A DNA stretch of 64,000 bases, taken from contig WFMF01000252.1 of assembly GCA_011033025.1 (NCBI GenBank), positions 62,001 to 126,000 on the forward strand. The letters are read 5' to 3'. Below the pieces are notes generated by a model. It searched no databases. It saw nothing but the letters and a program-made list of their open reading frames with translations, and was not told where the DNA came from. This DNA is from Beroe forskalii (taxonomy: Eukaryota > Ctenophora > Nuda > Beroida > Beroidae). Of this stretch, positions 8,901-20,700 are shown piece by piece. The translations under genes were made by a program, and so were the position numbers. Positions within the stretch are counted from its first letter, which is position 1. Each line of letters starts with the position of its first letter.

Positions 8901-11862
8901 AGTACGTTGAGCCAGAGTGTCGGGTCCAGTCGAAGTCATCTTTGAAGTCGTAGGCCTCGTTAGTCCATCTGGAAATGAGATTATCTTTAGTGAATGCAGT
9001 AAATCACTCTCGTTCCACTGTTACAAAATCACAGAAGAAACAACCCAAGCTGAATATTCTCTTAAAAAGCAGGTGCAAAAAGTAGGTGCAAATGACAGCT
9101 AACAGTAGTAAAGGTATTTCAAAAACAATCTGCAAAAAATCGCATACCCGCAGATGTTATTCTGGAAGTCGCAGTCGCCACAGTTAGCCTCATCGGAGGA
9201 GTCAGTGCAGTCTTGTCTGAAATCACAGACTCTCTTCCTGTTGATACACTGAGGAACTCCACAACTCCAGTCTGCTTCATCATTGTCACACAGCAACTCA
9301 ACTGAGGGGGATGGAGGGGTTATCTTTCGTTAAATGCAGGGATGAGGGTGTGCTAACCCTTCTCAAAATCAAGAACTTATCCCACGCCAGAATGATCACG
9401 ATAACAAGAATGAAAAGGGATTCCATCTATCGATTTCGTCGTTATCAAGTTTTCACAGATAGCACCATTTAGAGTGAATAATTCCAACAGCCGCTGTTAT
9501 GGGTTTACCTGGGCATGTAAGGAAGGATATGTCATCGATTGCAATAGATCCGTAGTCGGTGGCTCCTGAGCTGGTGGAAGCAGTGAAGAGCGGTCTGAAG
9601 AGACCCCTCTCCCCAAGCTGCAACTCCGCCTCCTGCCAGGCTCCTCCTTGGGATCCACTGATAGTCACGTGATACTCGGGGGTGTCCGAGGTGGCGTCCA
9701 GCGTACCAGCTCTGTGAGGGAGAAGTTAGCTAACAAAAGGTTTCTTGGAGGCTTGGAGGAATGAAATCGTCAAAAGCAACAGCGAAGTTCGAGCCAGTGG
9801 TCAAGAAACTCATGCGTTTGAGTTTCGCAAATCACTCCACAATGAATTGAGAATGGCAACTCACTGCAGATCTCCGATGTTCCAGCCGTTGATGTAGTAG
9901 TAGAATCTCATAGAGCAGTGCTTGCTGAGGGTCTTCATCCAGGGAAGGTAGAGGGTGGTGGGGTGGGGTTGGTGGTAGAAGTTAGCTGGTAGTGGAGTGT
10001 GCATCACCTCGTAGAAATGCCCTGAAAAATGGTGGTGGTCGTGAAATGGAGAAAAGCATAGTCTAAGACTTTAAGTAATAATTTTCAACAACTTCTGTCT
10101 TCTGAACTGTTTCCAGACTTTACTTAATAATCTTAATTCCCCCTCTCTCCCTAACCTGAAGTGTTCTGGTAGGTGTGGTCAGCCTGAGGCTTGTTACTCC
10201 ACCAGTCCCATTGCCCTTGTCCGATTACCCAGTAGGTATCATCCTCATGCTCGTATTGTGTCAGGTGAGAGAACACCTGTCCCATGTCCTCGAAGGTTAT
10301 GTCAGCTGGACCGTTATACTCTCCTTCCGAACCTGGTGAGGGATTGTGAAGGTGATTATTGGGGATGTGATGGTGATTGTTAAGGAAAGATGGTCGGCAT
10401 AGCCAAAAGGCATTCCTATTTAGAAATATTTTTGTACATTTACTTCTGGAACGCATCACACAGGAAGTAAATTGACTTCTGTAATGCCTATGTTGATTTC
10501 TGAGGATCATTTTAGAATCTGGAAAGCATTCAGTGTTCCCTTACCAATAGCACAGTTGACAAAGTTGATGTCATCAATAGCAATATCTCCCTTGTAGCCA
10601 GCTAACATGATGGCCTCTATTGCAATGAAGAAGTCTCCCTGGAGACCCACGTTTGCAACTGCCTTCTGCCACTTGTTTCCTTGATTACCGGTCTTCTTGA
10701 ATATCTGATAGGAAAGCAGGCGTAAGAAATTGGATGTTACTCATTGACATAAAATGGGCAAGAATTTAGAAAACAACGGCAATAAAGTCAACGCAAGGAA
10801 GATGATTCACGAGCAAGAATTATAATAAAGTGCACCAAAAAGTATCCTCAAGACAGGTAAAACACAAAGTTGTTTCACAAAATATGCAACACCATGAAGA
10901 ACCCTCCCCACCACCAACCTGAGTCTGGTTATTGAGCAGAACTCTGAGAGTCCCAATGTCAGTTCCCTTCATGTGGTACCAGAACTCCATCTGGCACTGG
11001 GGTCCCGAGCTGGGGAACTCCGGGGAGATGAACCTGGCCCTGTCTCCCTTGCCCTGGGTGGACGCCTCCACGTAGATGTAGTGTCCGGTGGCGTCCTGTT
11101 TGGTGTGGTCCGAGGCAGGTCCGGTGTAGGAGGATGAGGTGGAGCCGGCGTGCCGGACCCACTCGAAGTGTCCAGTGGGGTCCTCCCGCCAACCACATAT
11201 GTTCTTCTCGAAGTCACATGTGCCGCAGAGCGCCTAATTTAGAGGAGCAATCAATCTTAAAATTTAGATACAGAGATGCTGTAATGAAAAAGCAGTGTCT
11301 CCAACAAGAAATTAAATTTTTAAAGATAATTCAGGTACATCTTGAGATCAAAAACTTTAAGATCCATTCCCATTCCGTCATGCGATCATTACCTCGTCGG
11401 ACTTGTCCTTGCAGTCGTCGTAGAAGTTACATTTGTACTTTAGGGGCACACACTCAGGGGTGTTACAGGTGAACTGGTCAGCAGAGCAGTAGGGTGTCAC
11501 TGAGAAAGAAGGAAGGGTGAGTAAGGAATTTAGATTGATTCATTTTGAGGCAATTCAACTTAAGAACAGCTTCAAAGAGGTTCATTTGTAGACAGTTTAA
11601 GTCGAAGGCAAGTGTTTAATCTTCCAGGCAACTTCAGTTCAATGTAACAGTAGAAATAAGACAGAAATATTCCCAACACCCCCGAATACCATCATGCACA
11701 CAAGAGCCCACGTACCATCACCACACTTCTCAAAGTGGATGTCGTCAATAGCCACATCACCGTCGTAACCGTCTCCCCTGACGCCCTCAAAGAGAACTCT
11801 GAACTTGGGGGTTATGCCCGCTAGAGACACTGTCTGAGCTTTCCACACGTCCGTTGTCGTTC
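5955..11862 (-). CDS. MAM/LDLa domain block, duplicate copy A (15 exons, 5' end missing)
   Basis: Exons from 5' to 3' are 11716-11862, 11393-11499, 10919-11233, 10545-10704, 10156-10332, 9865-10021, 9509-9711, 9148-9301, 8643-8968, 7740-8042, 7477-7596, 7143-7288, 6706-6904, 6411-6505 and 5955-6080. In order they encode the last third of a MAM (VAIDDIHFEKC), an LDLa, two MAMs, an LDLa, two MAMs, an LDLa, and a MAM lacking its last third. MAM signatures are CDFE-type starts, WYHMKG or YYHLNG centres and GDIAIDDI-x-F ends. LDLa repeats carry six cysteines and the acidic SDE calcium site. There is no signal-peptide exon, so this copy is probably an orphaned 3' part of a MALRD1-like gene. The last exon ends with a GTGAGT donor, but no further exon is recognisable; read-through stops three codons later. 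Confidence 0.7.
6095..6352. repeat. Intronic minisatellite and 85-bp tandem duplication
   Basis: At 6095-6205 a 14-16 bp unit built on GGTGGATCA repeats about eight times. It is followed by two diverged copies of a segment containing CCCACGGTCTGTGGATTG and the palindromic TGGATTGAAAAATCCATCCA. The homologous intron in copy B (17974-18154) has only two or three short units and one copy of the larger segment, so the expansion is specific to copy A. Confidence 0.65.
8060..8560. mobile_element. GC-rich 501-bp element with terminal inverted repeats (copy A)
   Basis: The element begins GTCATACGAGCG and ends with its exact reverse complement CGCTCGTATGAC. The similarity extends imperfectly inward (ACTGCGG against CTACTGTGG). 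The interior is very GC-rich compared with the AT-rich introns around it and is full of short CTGCCGGG and CGGCCGGGGG motifs. It holds no convincing protein. It occupies an intron of the MAM block, and the same element sits at the same place in copy B, so it inserted before the duplication. A non-autonomous DNA transposon (MITE-like) is the likeliest explanation; no clear target duplication is visible. Confidence 0.6.
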
Positions 11863-12276
11863 CTGGGAACAGATTATTTGAGTAAACATAATGCTAACAC
11901 ATCCATGTTAACGTAATAAGTTCAAACAATTGAATACATAAATTCGTAAGTACAAACAATTAACAATTTAAAATTAACACGGCTACCTGGATCCTTTTCA
12001 AATTTCTGGGTTCACCAATTGAGAAGCATTTTGAACAAATTGAACTTCTTAATAATAAATACAGCATGTACAGCACTGTGATATTGATAAAATATGAAAG
12101 CGATAATAAAGACTATCAATCAAAAAGGATAAAAGTTTTCTTTGAACCATTTCATTTGAGTCTCTAACATCAGAACATAAGGAGCGTTTATTTTAAGTTG
12201 GTGTGTTCAACAGCTAATATGTTTCCTTCTGCAAGAAACAAAAATGCCCTTATCTAAACATTCTCTCTAATTTCTA
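11863..12276. other. Spacer between the GPCR relic and MAM block A
   Basis: AT-rich and noncoding, closely matching 25398-25781 in copy B. On the minus strand it holds the presumed 3' untranslated region of the GPCR and the acceptor of the first MAM exon. No additional exon is seen. Confidence 0.5.
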
Positions 12277-14313
12277 TTAATGGAGTCTATCGACGATCCC
12301 CCTCCAGAATTCCCACATCTTGAATAACAGTGACTTGTAAACATCGCTGTAGAAGACTGGGTTCAGCAGGCTGTTCAGCGGTAGAACCACCAGAGCAAAC
12401 ACCTCGAACAGGAGTGGAGCAGCAGGCTTCTTGAGCACATACTCCATCAAAATGATAGTGAGGATGAAGGCTATCCAGCATGCTAGTTGGGACCCTATCA
12501 TCAGAGCTACTTTGAGGGTGATGGAGGACTTAGTGCCGTGGGGCATCATGCCCCTGATTCACTTCTGGTTCATGCACTGCAACTTGCTGCTGGGATCTCT
12601 TACTCTCCATTAGGATACTCAGATAAGTGAAACACACGATGCTCAGCACGAGCAAGATGCAGCAACAATAGCATATCTTGTAGACGGAGGGAGCCCTGAG
12701 ATTTAAAGATGTTGTGGATGCAGAGACCTGTGTTTCCATAGTAGCTGATCTCTTCAACGTCAAATATCTCACTTTTTCGTAGTTATGGTTTTCACATCTT
12801 CTATGATCTTGTAGACGTGTGGATTTTTCAGAATCAGATGGCCCTAAAAGTCCTTCATAAACCATGGACAACCTAGACTTATTGATGGGGTTCTTGGTGA
12901 AGAATGGATTCGCATCCAAGTTTTTGAAAAAGACTTCTGTTCTGAAGATTTCCTGTAAAACAGGAATAGGAAGCAAAGGGAGTAAGGAATGAGACCAATT
13001 GAAGAGATTCGTCAGAGCTATGACGAGGAGAATAGACCTTTTTCTGAAGTGAATGGTAACCGCCCCTGCAGGCCCCTAAACCTTGTGATACTCATTAAGG
13101 CTATGGTGAGCAAGGACCCGTGAGCAGATGAAGAGAAGACCACTCTGAACGCTGAACATGCCCAACTTGACCTCCAGGCACGTTCCAACAAACACTTGCC
13201 TTTAAGTCGTATGACAATGCCTGCAATGACTATTGTAAGTAAAGACCCATTAGAGATCATGAGCAAATACGTTGAGGAGGAAGCATCTTCGATTTTCTTA
13301 ATGTTGTGTGCCTCCATGACACAACACTTCCTGATTTGGAAGCTATTCATGAAGATGATCAGGAAAGAAGTCCAGTTAGGGACACCAAAAACTTTGAATG
13401 GATAAGGAAGTCAGGAGAAGATAAGTCTCCAAAGGGACAAGTTCCGCACTCATCAGCACCATTAGTACAATCCTTGACATGGTCGCACCTGTCCAGCCCC
13501 ACCCAATCTGTAGTCCGTTAGCTGCAGTAAAAACCTCCTGATCTCCCTTCGTCAGCCCCAGAAACACAGTCCAGGTGGCCAACAGACCTCACTACATGGG
13601 GGTCCAAAATAGCCCCTCCCTGCCTCACAGACGAAGGTGCCTGGAACATCGTGCCTGTCCTGACTGTCACAGAACTTTATCCACCTCCAGCGACGAAGCC
13701 TCCACATGCGAGCAGTTTGCTTGCAGTTTCCAGGTCGTTACGTGAATGTCAAGGAGAACCCAGCTCCGATAAATGAAGAAGATTTTCAGAATGCTAGAAA
13801 TTTTTAAATGGCCCCAAATTTAAAGGGCTGCCAGTTTTTTTAAAGCTTTAAAAAAATTCCCAGGGCCTTTTTTGGGGGTTATTTGGGCTTTTTCGACAGT
13901 AGAGCGCCAAAAAAGCCCTGCAACCCGTGGTTCGAGGGAAAACCCCCCCCGGGAAAAAAAACAGTGTCCCCAAAAAAGTGGGGAAAACCCCCTGTCAAAC
14001 CCTGTCCGGGAATCCACTTTGCTAGAAACACGTCATCCCCCCCTCCAGGAATTTCGCCCATGCATCCGAACTTGAACCAGTCCATGGGCATCCATCATAA
14101 ACCACACGCAAGAACCACTTGGGGGCACTGAGCTGCCCGAACGTCAATGCCGGGGTTCAGGGGAAAGCCAAACACGAAACCCCGGTTTATCGCTGTCAAA
14201 CTTTCCCCAAAACAGGTGGCCTAAGCAAGGTTCCTGATACGTCTTTTTCGAAAACAAAATGAAGTTTTCTAGAGATGAATGAAAAACATGATTAAATCAA
14301 AGAATCCAATCAA
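12277..14313 (-). pseudogene. Broken copy of the LDLa GPCR (copy A)
   Basis: Homologous throughout to the intact GPCR at 25782-28037. The C-terminal transmembrane segments including NSLLNPVFY are readable at 12277-12549. From there the frame shifts repeatedly: a 2-base loss near 12530 (GGGGCGCC in copy B is shortened), extra bases in runs of T and C near 12774, 12823 and 13062, and several small deletions at 13180-13400. At 13797-14020 the sequence no longer matches copy B (27362-27714), which removes part of the ectodomain, and the start codon is lost near 14311. Many changes are homopolymer-length differences, and the damage increases towards the assembly gap at 15719. True decay and poor consensus sequence are therefore both possible. 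Confidence 0.75.
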
Positions 14314-16990
14314 ATTTTTTAATTTTTAAGATAAAGGATGATGTTTTACAAAAGTTCAATAGGGAAATTGAGCTTAGGAAGCAGAAAAGAGCATAACTAG
14401 AGTATGTGGGTTTTTTGGGGAAACAATATTGGGGAAAAAGGGCCAAACATCGGACAAAATAATTTTTTGTTTTAATCATTTTTTGTCCGGGTTCATTGGG
14501 AGAATTCCAGCTTTCTGATTGGGAAAATCGCCACCACGGTCAGGGTTTAAAATTTCATTTTTAAAAAAATAAATTGGGTTTTTTAGTGAAAAATTAATCC
14601 AAATCGAATAAAAGGACGGGAAAATAAAATAATAGTTTAATTTTTAAAAAATCAATCACATCGTTTCTTTTTACAATAAAATAATGGCATCGAAATTTTA
14701 AAATATTTTTGGGGAAAGTTGCTCTATTCAAAACACCAGTCGAATTGGGTAAGAACTTGAGGCTAAGATAGTGAGAAAAAAAATGCAATTCGTAAGATAG
14801 TTTTTAAGACAAGAAATAAAAGAAGTAGGATTTTCAAAAAGGACGAATTTGTTTGGGCCCCAGCATCTATCCTTCCTTTTATCCAAATCACGCTGGCAGA
14901 ACCCCAAACTGTGGTTTTTAGGTTAAAAATGTCTTTGTTCCCTAGGTCAGAAATTTTTGGGGGTTTTTTGCGCGGCACAGAGTTTTTCAGTGACAACTTT
15001 AACAAACCCCTTAAAGTGATTATTTCTCAATGGTTTTCCCATTGTCAGGGGGGATTGGGGTTTTGTCAGAATTTTAAGTCATTTTTTTTCGAATTTATAT
15101 GAATGAGAAAATGTGACACCAATCACCATTTGAAAAATTGTTTGATTTACCATCATTGAGGCCCGAGAACGAAAATCAAAGGTTTGAAGAAAAACCCAAA
15201 TATTTCCCGACGAGCGAAAAAATATGCCCCGACTTGAAGCCAACAGAATGTTTTCCCCACGTACGCGAGGGGACAAGTTTTTGCCAACAAGAAAGAAATC
15301 TGACCTAGAAAACAGAAGATTTTTTGAAAAGATATTTTCTTCTACTACAATTATCCCAAATTTTATTGATATTTGATAGATGTTGGGGTGCTCGGAACTT
15401 TTTCATTTTTTGACCCATTCACCCGAAAGGATGGGTATAAAACAACCGGTATGTAATGAGAATATTGATTTATTCTTATTTTCCACAGCGAAAATAATGC
15501 TGTGCAAGCATTGAGGAAAACATTCTGAATTGGCTTCAAAACCGGGGCATACCTTTTCGCTACGTCAGAAATCGTTAGTTATCCCCAAGCAACTTTAGAT
15601 TTTTCTCGGGCCTCAATGATAAGTGAAATCAAACAATGCTTTCAAATGGTGATTGTCACACTTTTCATCATTAACGATGATAAATTCGACAAAATTGACT
15701 TAGAAATATCTGACGAAANNNNNNNNNNNNNNNNNNNNNNNNNNNNNNNNNNNNNNNNNNNNNNNNNNNNNNNNNNNNNNNNNNNNNNNNNNNNNNNNNN
15801 NNNNNNNNNNNNNNNNNNGGTTATAAACCAAAAAGGGGCCCCAGGGTTTTCCCTTTTAAACGATGACTTAAAAAAAAAACCCGGGTTTAAATTTTGCAAT
15901 TCAACCTGAAGGTAAAAAATTTGCTCCAGTTGTATTTTAAGGTTTTTTCCCAAAAGATCAAAATTGCTAAAAAAGGGGCGGGTTTATTTTTTGTTAGGGA
16001 AACAAAATTTTTTTACCTAAAAATTTTTAAAAGGGGGGAAAAGAAATATAGAGCCCGCGCAGGCCATTTAAAATTTTTACTTAAAATTTTTAAAATTTAA
16101 AGGGAAGGAAGCCGAGCCAAAGTTCCCTTCGCAGGGAGCCTTAAATATAAACAAAATTTTAAAAAAAAACCCTGTTAACCCCAAATTCCCTTTGGTAATA
16201 AAAATGCTTGTTTAAAAAAAAAAAGCATAATCACCCTTTTTTGAAATTTTAAACAGATATTAGGGGAAAAAACCAATATAACGGGGGAGCTAACTTTTTT
16301 GCCCCCAGATTTTAAAGAAACAAATAAACTGGTGTTTTTTTAAAAATTTAAAAAAGTGGTTTTGGTCATAACCCTTTTGGGTAAAAAAAGAATTTAAAAA
16401 TTTAATTTAAACAAAACCCTGAAAACTTTGCTAAAAAACCCGGAAGAATTTTTTTTTACAAAAAAAAAGGTTGATTTTTAATGTTGTAACTAAAAAAAAT
16501 GCCCAGAACCATTTAAATATATACCCCTTTGGGGTAAAATCTTGAGACATATGAAAAGTCTTTTTTGGATGGGGTGTGTCTGTGCCCCGTTGATTATAGT
16601 TTTTTTGACCCAAACTCCCCAAAAATTGTTTTAGAGACTGGGCTCAGTTTCCCTTCCCTCATCTAAATTTTTTAAAATGCTCAACTGCGTGTTTAAAAAT
16701 TTTTAAATTAAACCTCTCTCGCAGGCTTATATTTCTGTGTTTCTTCGCCTAAAAAATCCCATGCCATTCTTTCCCGGGACCACATTTTGAGCCCTGGGGA
16801 GCCATTAAACTCTTGGTCTCTTCATCTCAAATCCATATCACTGGCAATTTATGTGGGGGCATGGGCAGTCCGAATTCTATGCGTGATTTGGAATGTTATG
16901 AATATAATCGTAATTGTAGAAGTAGTGTATTGACTACTGTTTTTGAGTCTCATTTGATAGACTCAAAGAAAATTAGTAGTTGCTAATTTA
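13800..16990. other. Homopolymer-rich, poor-looking sequence around an assembly gap
   Basis: From about 13800 runs of A, T, G and C become abnormally long and frequent. Up to about 14926 the sequence can still be followed against 27360-28706 of copy B, with many run-length differences. Beyond that it has no counterpart in the window. I see no supportable gene. Long open frames across 15616-15953 exist only because they run through the N block. Confidence 0.7.
15719..15818. other. Assembly gap of exactly 100 N
   Basis: A run of 100 N, the conventional size for a scaffold gap of unknown length. It lies between duplication unit A and the coiled-coil remnant of unit B, so the true distance between the units, and anything in it, is unknown. 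Confidence 0.98.
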
Positions 16991-17033
16991 CTAACGAACT
17001 AATGATTTTGGAGTATTATATCACTCATCATAA

Positions 17034-17300
17034 TTGTTTATCCAGCAGAATGGAGAAAGAGCGGTTGAAGAGCGGGTACTTGGTGAAAAAGCGGAAGAAT
17101 GGGTTGGAAAAGAAGGCAAAGAAGGAAAAGAGCAGCCGAGATACGAACTCCCGGCACTGGGAAAGCCTCTGGAATACACTGGTCGTACGAGGAAATTACT
17201 GCGGTACGAGAGCGGCAGTCCCACGCAAGCCCTGCATCAGTACCCCGGTGGAACACCGAACAACAAAAATTATCTTGTCCAAGATAGAAATCCTTCATGA
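17034..17300 (+). CDS. C-terminal exon of a coiled-coil paralogue (copy B)
   Basis: The frame (QQNGERAVEERVLGE, EEWVGKEGKE, GGTPNNKNYLVQD) matches the C-terminus of paralogue 2 at about 920-1170 and ends at the stop 17298-17300. It is preceded by a pyrimidine-rich TTTATCCAGCAG, which looks like a working acceptor at 17048/17049. This is therefore probably the last exon of a spliced gene whose earlier exons fall in the poor-quality stretch or the gap. It is followed by the same tail repeat as the other family members. Function unknown. Confidence 0.5.
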   Translation: MFIQQNGERAVEERVLGEKAEEWVGKEGKEGKEQPRYELPALGKPLEYTGRTRKLLRYESGSPTQALHQYPGGTPNNKNYLVQDRNPS

Positions 17301-17514
17301 TGGCAGCGGCCGTGTTTAACTGGAAGTTTTTCGAGGTTTCTCCCCTTCCCTTCCATCGGTCAATACGAATAATTCGGGACAGTGAGCCGAAGGATTAACC
17401 CAGCAAATGAGCAAATCTGGGAGGATGGATACATTGATACAAACCAAAGACCAGAGCTGACCAGAGTGACCCGAAACCTAGCATTAATCATTTGAATATT
17501 CAATGTATTTCTAA

Positions 17515-17765
17515 TGAAACTTAAAGAAGAAAGCAGAAAAACAAAATCAAAAAAAGTAAAAAAGAGTAAAATACAAAAATACAAAAAAGATACATAACCC
17601 CTTTTGAATATTTTGACCCGGGAATCCTTGTTTTATTTGTTCAGTTGCTGGTTGATGTCGACGAGAATTCGAATTTCAAGAAAATTAATTATTCTATGGA
17701 GAAACTTAATGGGGACAAAATAAGGTTATCTCTACAGCATCGGGATTAACCAAGATAAGCAGGCT
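17515..17765. repeat. Copy 3 of the convergent-gene tail repeat, start of duplication unit B
   Basis: Homologous to 5595-5850 and 1425-1600. It contains TTTTGACCCGGGAATCC and GTTTTATTTGTT (AATAAA on the minus strand). It sits between the coiled-coil remnant and MAM block B exactly as copy 2 sits in unit A, and marks the proximal end of unit B. Confidence 0.6.
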
Positions 17766-20700
17766 AAAACTTGCGGGTATTAACTAGTGAGATATGGGAT
17801 AAAAAGAAATTTGCAGGATGAGAAAAACTTATTATTCCTGTACTCATGGTGAGGGAGCCCTGGTAGTTCTGGTACTTGAAGGTCATCTGGCAGGCTGCGT
17901 TAGTGTAGTGCAGCATGGGCGACTCCAGGATGGCATTTCCACTGGTGTAGTAGTAGTACCCAGTAGATCGCACCTGATCGAGAAGGGTGGATGAAGAAGG
18001 GTGTATCAGTGAGGTTGGATCTATACACCGAGGGCGGCTGGTGGAAATTCCCACGGTCTGTGGATTGAAAAATCCATCCACGGTGCGTGGATTGATCGTG
18101 CGATTTAGAGCTAAATATAATTGTTGTAACATTGTAATCAGTGTCGGTGTGTACCTGCATAAAGTCTTCATCTTCTCTGTTCCACTTCAGGTTTTCCAGA
18201 GACACGTCAGTCCATCCACACATGCCGTACGTGCCAAAGTCACATTGAGCTGGGAGGGTTATCGAGTTTTAAAGGGAGATGTTGTACTGAATCATTTTAC
18301 CAACTCTAAACTTTAAACAAGAAAATTGGTTGATTTAATTAACAACTTGTCCAGTTTCTGAATCCATTAAATAAGTTTTGAATGAGAAACAAACTAACGG
18401 ACGTTACACAAAACGCCCATATCCCCACTAACCACACCTTCTTCCACCACTGAATGCTGAATACCCACGTCCCACACCCCTCTTATCGCCTCCCACCACT
18501 CACCACAATGGTTCTCATCCGTCCCAGCCGGACAATCGTCGTAGAAGTTACAGTTGAGGAAGGCAGGGATACACTTGGGATCCCTACAGCTGTGTTGCTG
18601 GTCAGTGCACAGGGGCTTCACCTGACATGCTTCACCCCAGTAGAGGTCGTCAATAGCCACATCGCCCTTGTAACCTGCCTTAGCTTTGCCAGAGATCTCA
18701 ACCTGGCCGGGGAAGGGAGTATGAGGGCTGAGATTGAATGGGGAAATGAAACTTAGGAGTAGTAGATCCTATAAGCTTAAATCATCGGTTCATTCAAGCT
18801 TCAGAGAGGAGTAGAATATTACTTCAACGACATAGAAGTTATCATGGGACCACGACTCTTAAAGAAGACTTCAGGTTATACTAGAGCTTCTACTCAATTG
18901 AAGGCTCGTGATGAGCAAAGGAATCTAAGTTATCTAACCCTGAACAGACTGCGTTGTCCAATCTTCACTGTTGCTTGATCCCATAGGCTCACTGTTGCAT
19001 TGTCGCCATTAACTGACCAGAGCGTCTTGCTGTTCTTCTTGCCGACAGTCCTGATTGCAACAGACAGCCCGCCAACATTTTGTCCTGGAATGGAGGAGGC
19101 TTAACAGTTTAAACACAGTCTTCTAACGAAGGAATAGTTGGTTTTATAATACAGGGGGCTGATTCATTGGATTGTTTTCATCCTGTTGGAGGAAAGTTTT
19201 AATGATACCCTAGAAACATGGCGTCTCTAAAAAGCATTTCTACGTTGTAAATTTCTAAATGTTTTAAATTTCTTTTATAGAACACGAGTCACAACTACTC
19301 ACCGTTTAAGTGGTAGTAGAAGGTGAGCATACAGTCCTTTGACTGGGTTGTTACCCAAGGACTCTCAAGCGTTGCTGTTTGGTACTTCTTGTTGTTCTGT
19401 GAATCCAGGTACATGTAGTGTCCTGCATGGGATCAAGGGTTAGCAAAATACTTGCTGCAGTCGAAAAAACGGTCATAAATACGAGAAAAAATTGCAGGTT
19501 GATGGACAAAATATCATTCCTTGAACCGTGGTTAAATCTCGGAACCTGCAAGTCCTTTAACTCACCGAGGTCAGATTCAGTGCTGTGGTCGGTGTCTGGT
19601 CTTGACACAAAGGCAGACCCAGCGCCCTGCATCAGCCTCCAATCCAGCTTGTCAGTGTTGTACTCCTGGCCGTAGTCGCAGTTCCCAAACTCAAAGTCAC
19701 AATCCAGAGCTCCGTGGAGGCCGGATCCCGCGCAGTTCAGGAACTCTATGTCGTCGATGGCGATGTCTCCATCGTAGCTGACACCCACGTAACCCACGAA
19801 GTGTACTCGGAACTGCTGTCGTGCTCCGATGGTGACTTCTGCTTGTCTCCACGTGTCGTTCTGGTCTCCTGCAAGAGAGGTAGGGGTCATACGAGCGGGA
19901 TCACGGTGGAAAACCGGCGGCAGTCCCGCGGCCGCCCCGCGGCGGTGCGGCGGCAGCCCCCCAACAGGACCCGCGGAAGACCCACGGTAAGACTAGAGGC
20001 ATCCCCGACAGGACCCCGTACAGTCCCCGGCAGCCGTAGAACTGCCGGGGTGCTGCCGCGGAACTGCCGGGAGATGGCCGGGGGAGTCCCGGCAATCCCA
20101 GACAGAGCCATAACCGTCCTCCGATAGTCCGTGGAGTACCGGAGTACGGCCAGGCTGGAGCCTTCGGACGGCCGGGGAGTCCCACGGCTGAACCAGCGTC
20201 AGTATCCCGGCAGTCTAGCGACAGCCCCCCAGCAGTTCTACGAAACTGCTGGGGGACAGGCAGAAAGACCGCCAGGGTACTCCGGGAGACGACCACAAGG
20301 AACGGCCGGCGGACGGCAGCCAGACCGCCGAGTGACGGCCGAGGGAGCACCGCCGCTCGGCCACAGTAGATATGCGCTCGTATAACACTGTAGGACTGGT
20401 TAGGACACCTTATATGCTATGTTACCCAGAACTAAGTTCTGGCACAGCCAGTGTGCTCCTAGTCCTACCTTGCATGGACCAGATGGCGTCATATCCGCTC
20501 CTCCACAACATGTCGGAATCGTGGGTGATTCCCAGCTCTAACTTGTCCACACTGGCTCCGTACATGTGGTACCAGAACCTCATGGTGCAGCTTGGGCTGG
20601 AGCCGTGGAAGTAGGGGCTGTTCAGGATGGCTTTGGTGCCGGGCTGTGTGTACGAGGCTTCCATGTACAGGTAGCCGCCCGTGCTGTTCCCGTAGGTGTG

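Noticed and set aside
15616..15953. Open frames on both strands of about 100 codons
   Set aside because: They exist only because the 100-N gap is translated as unknown residues.
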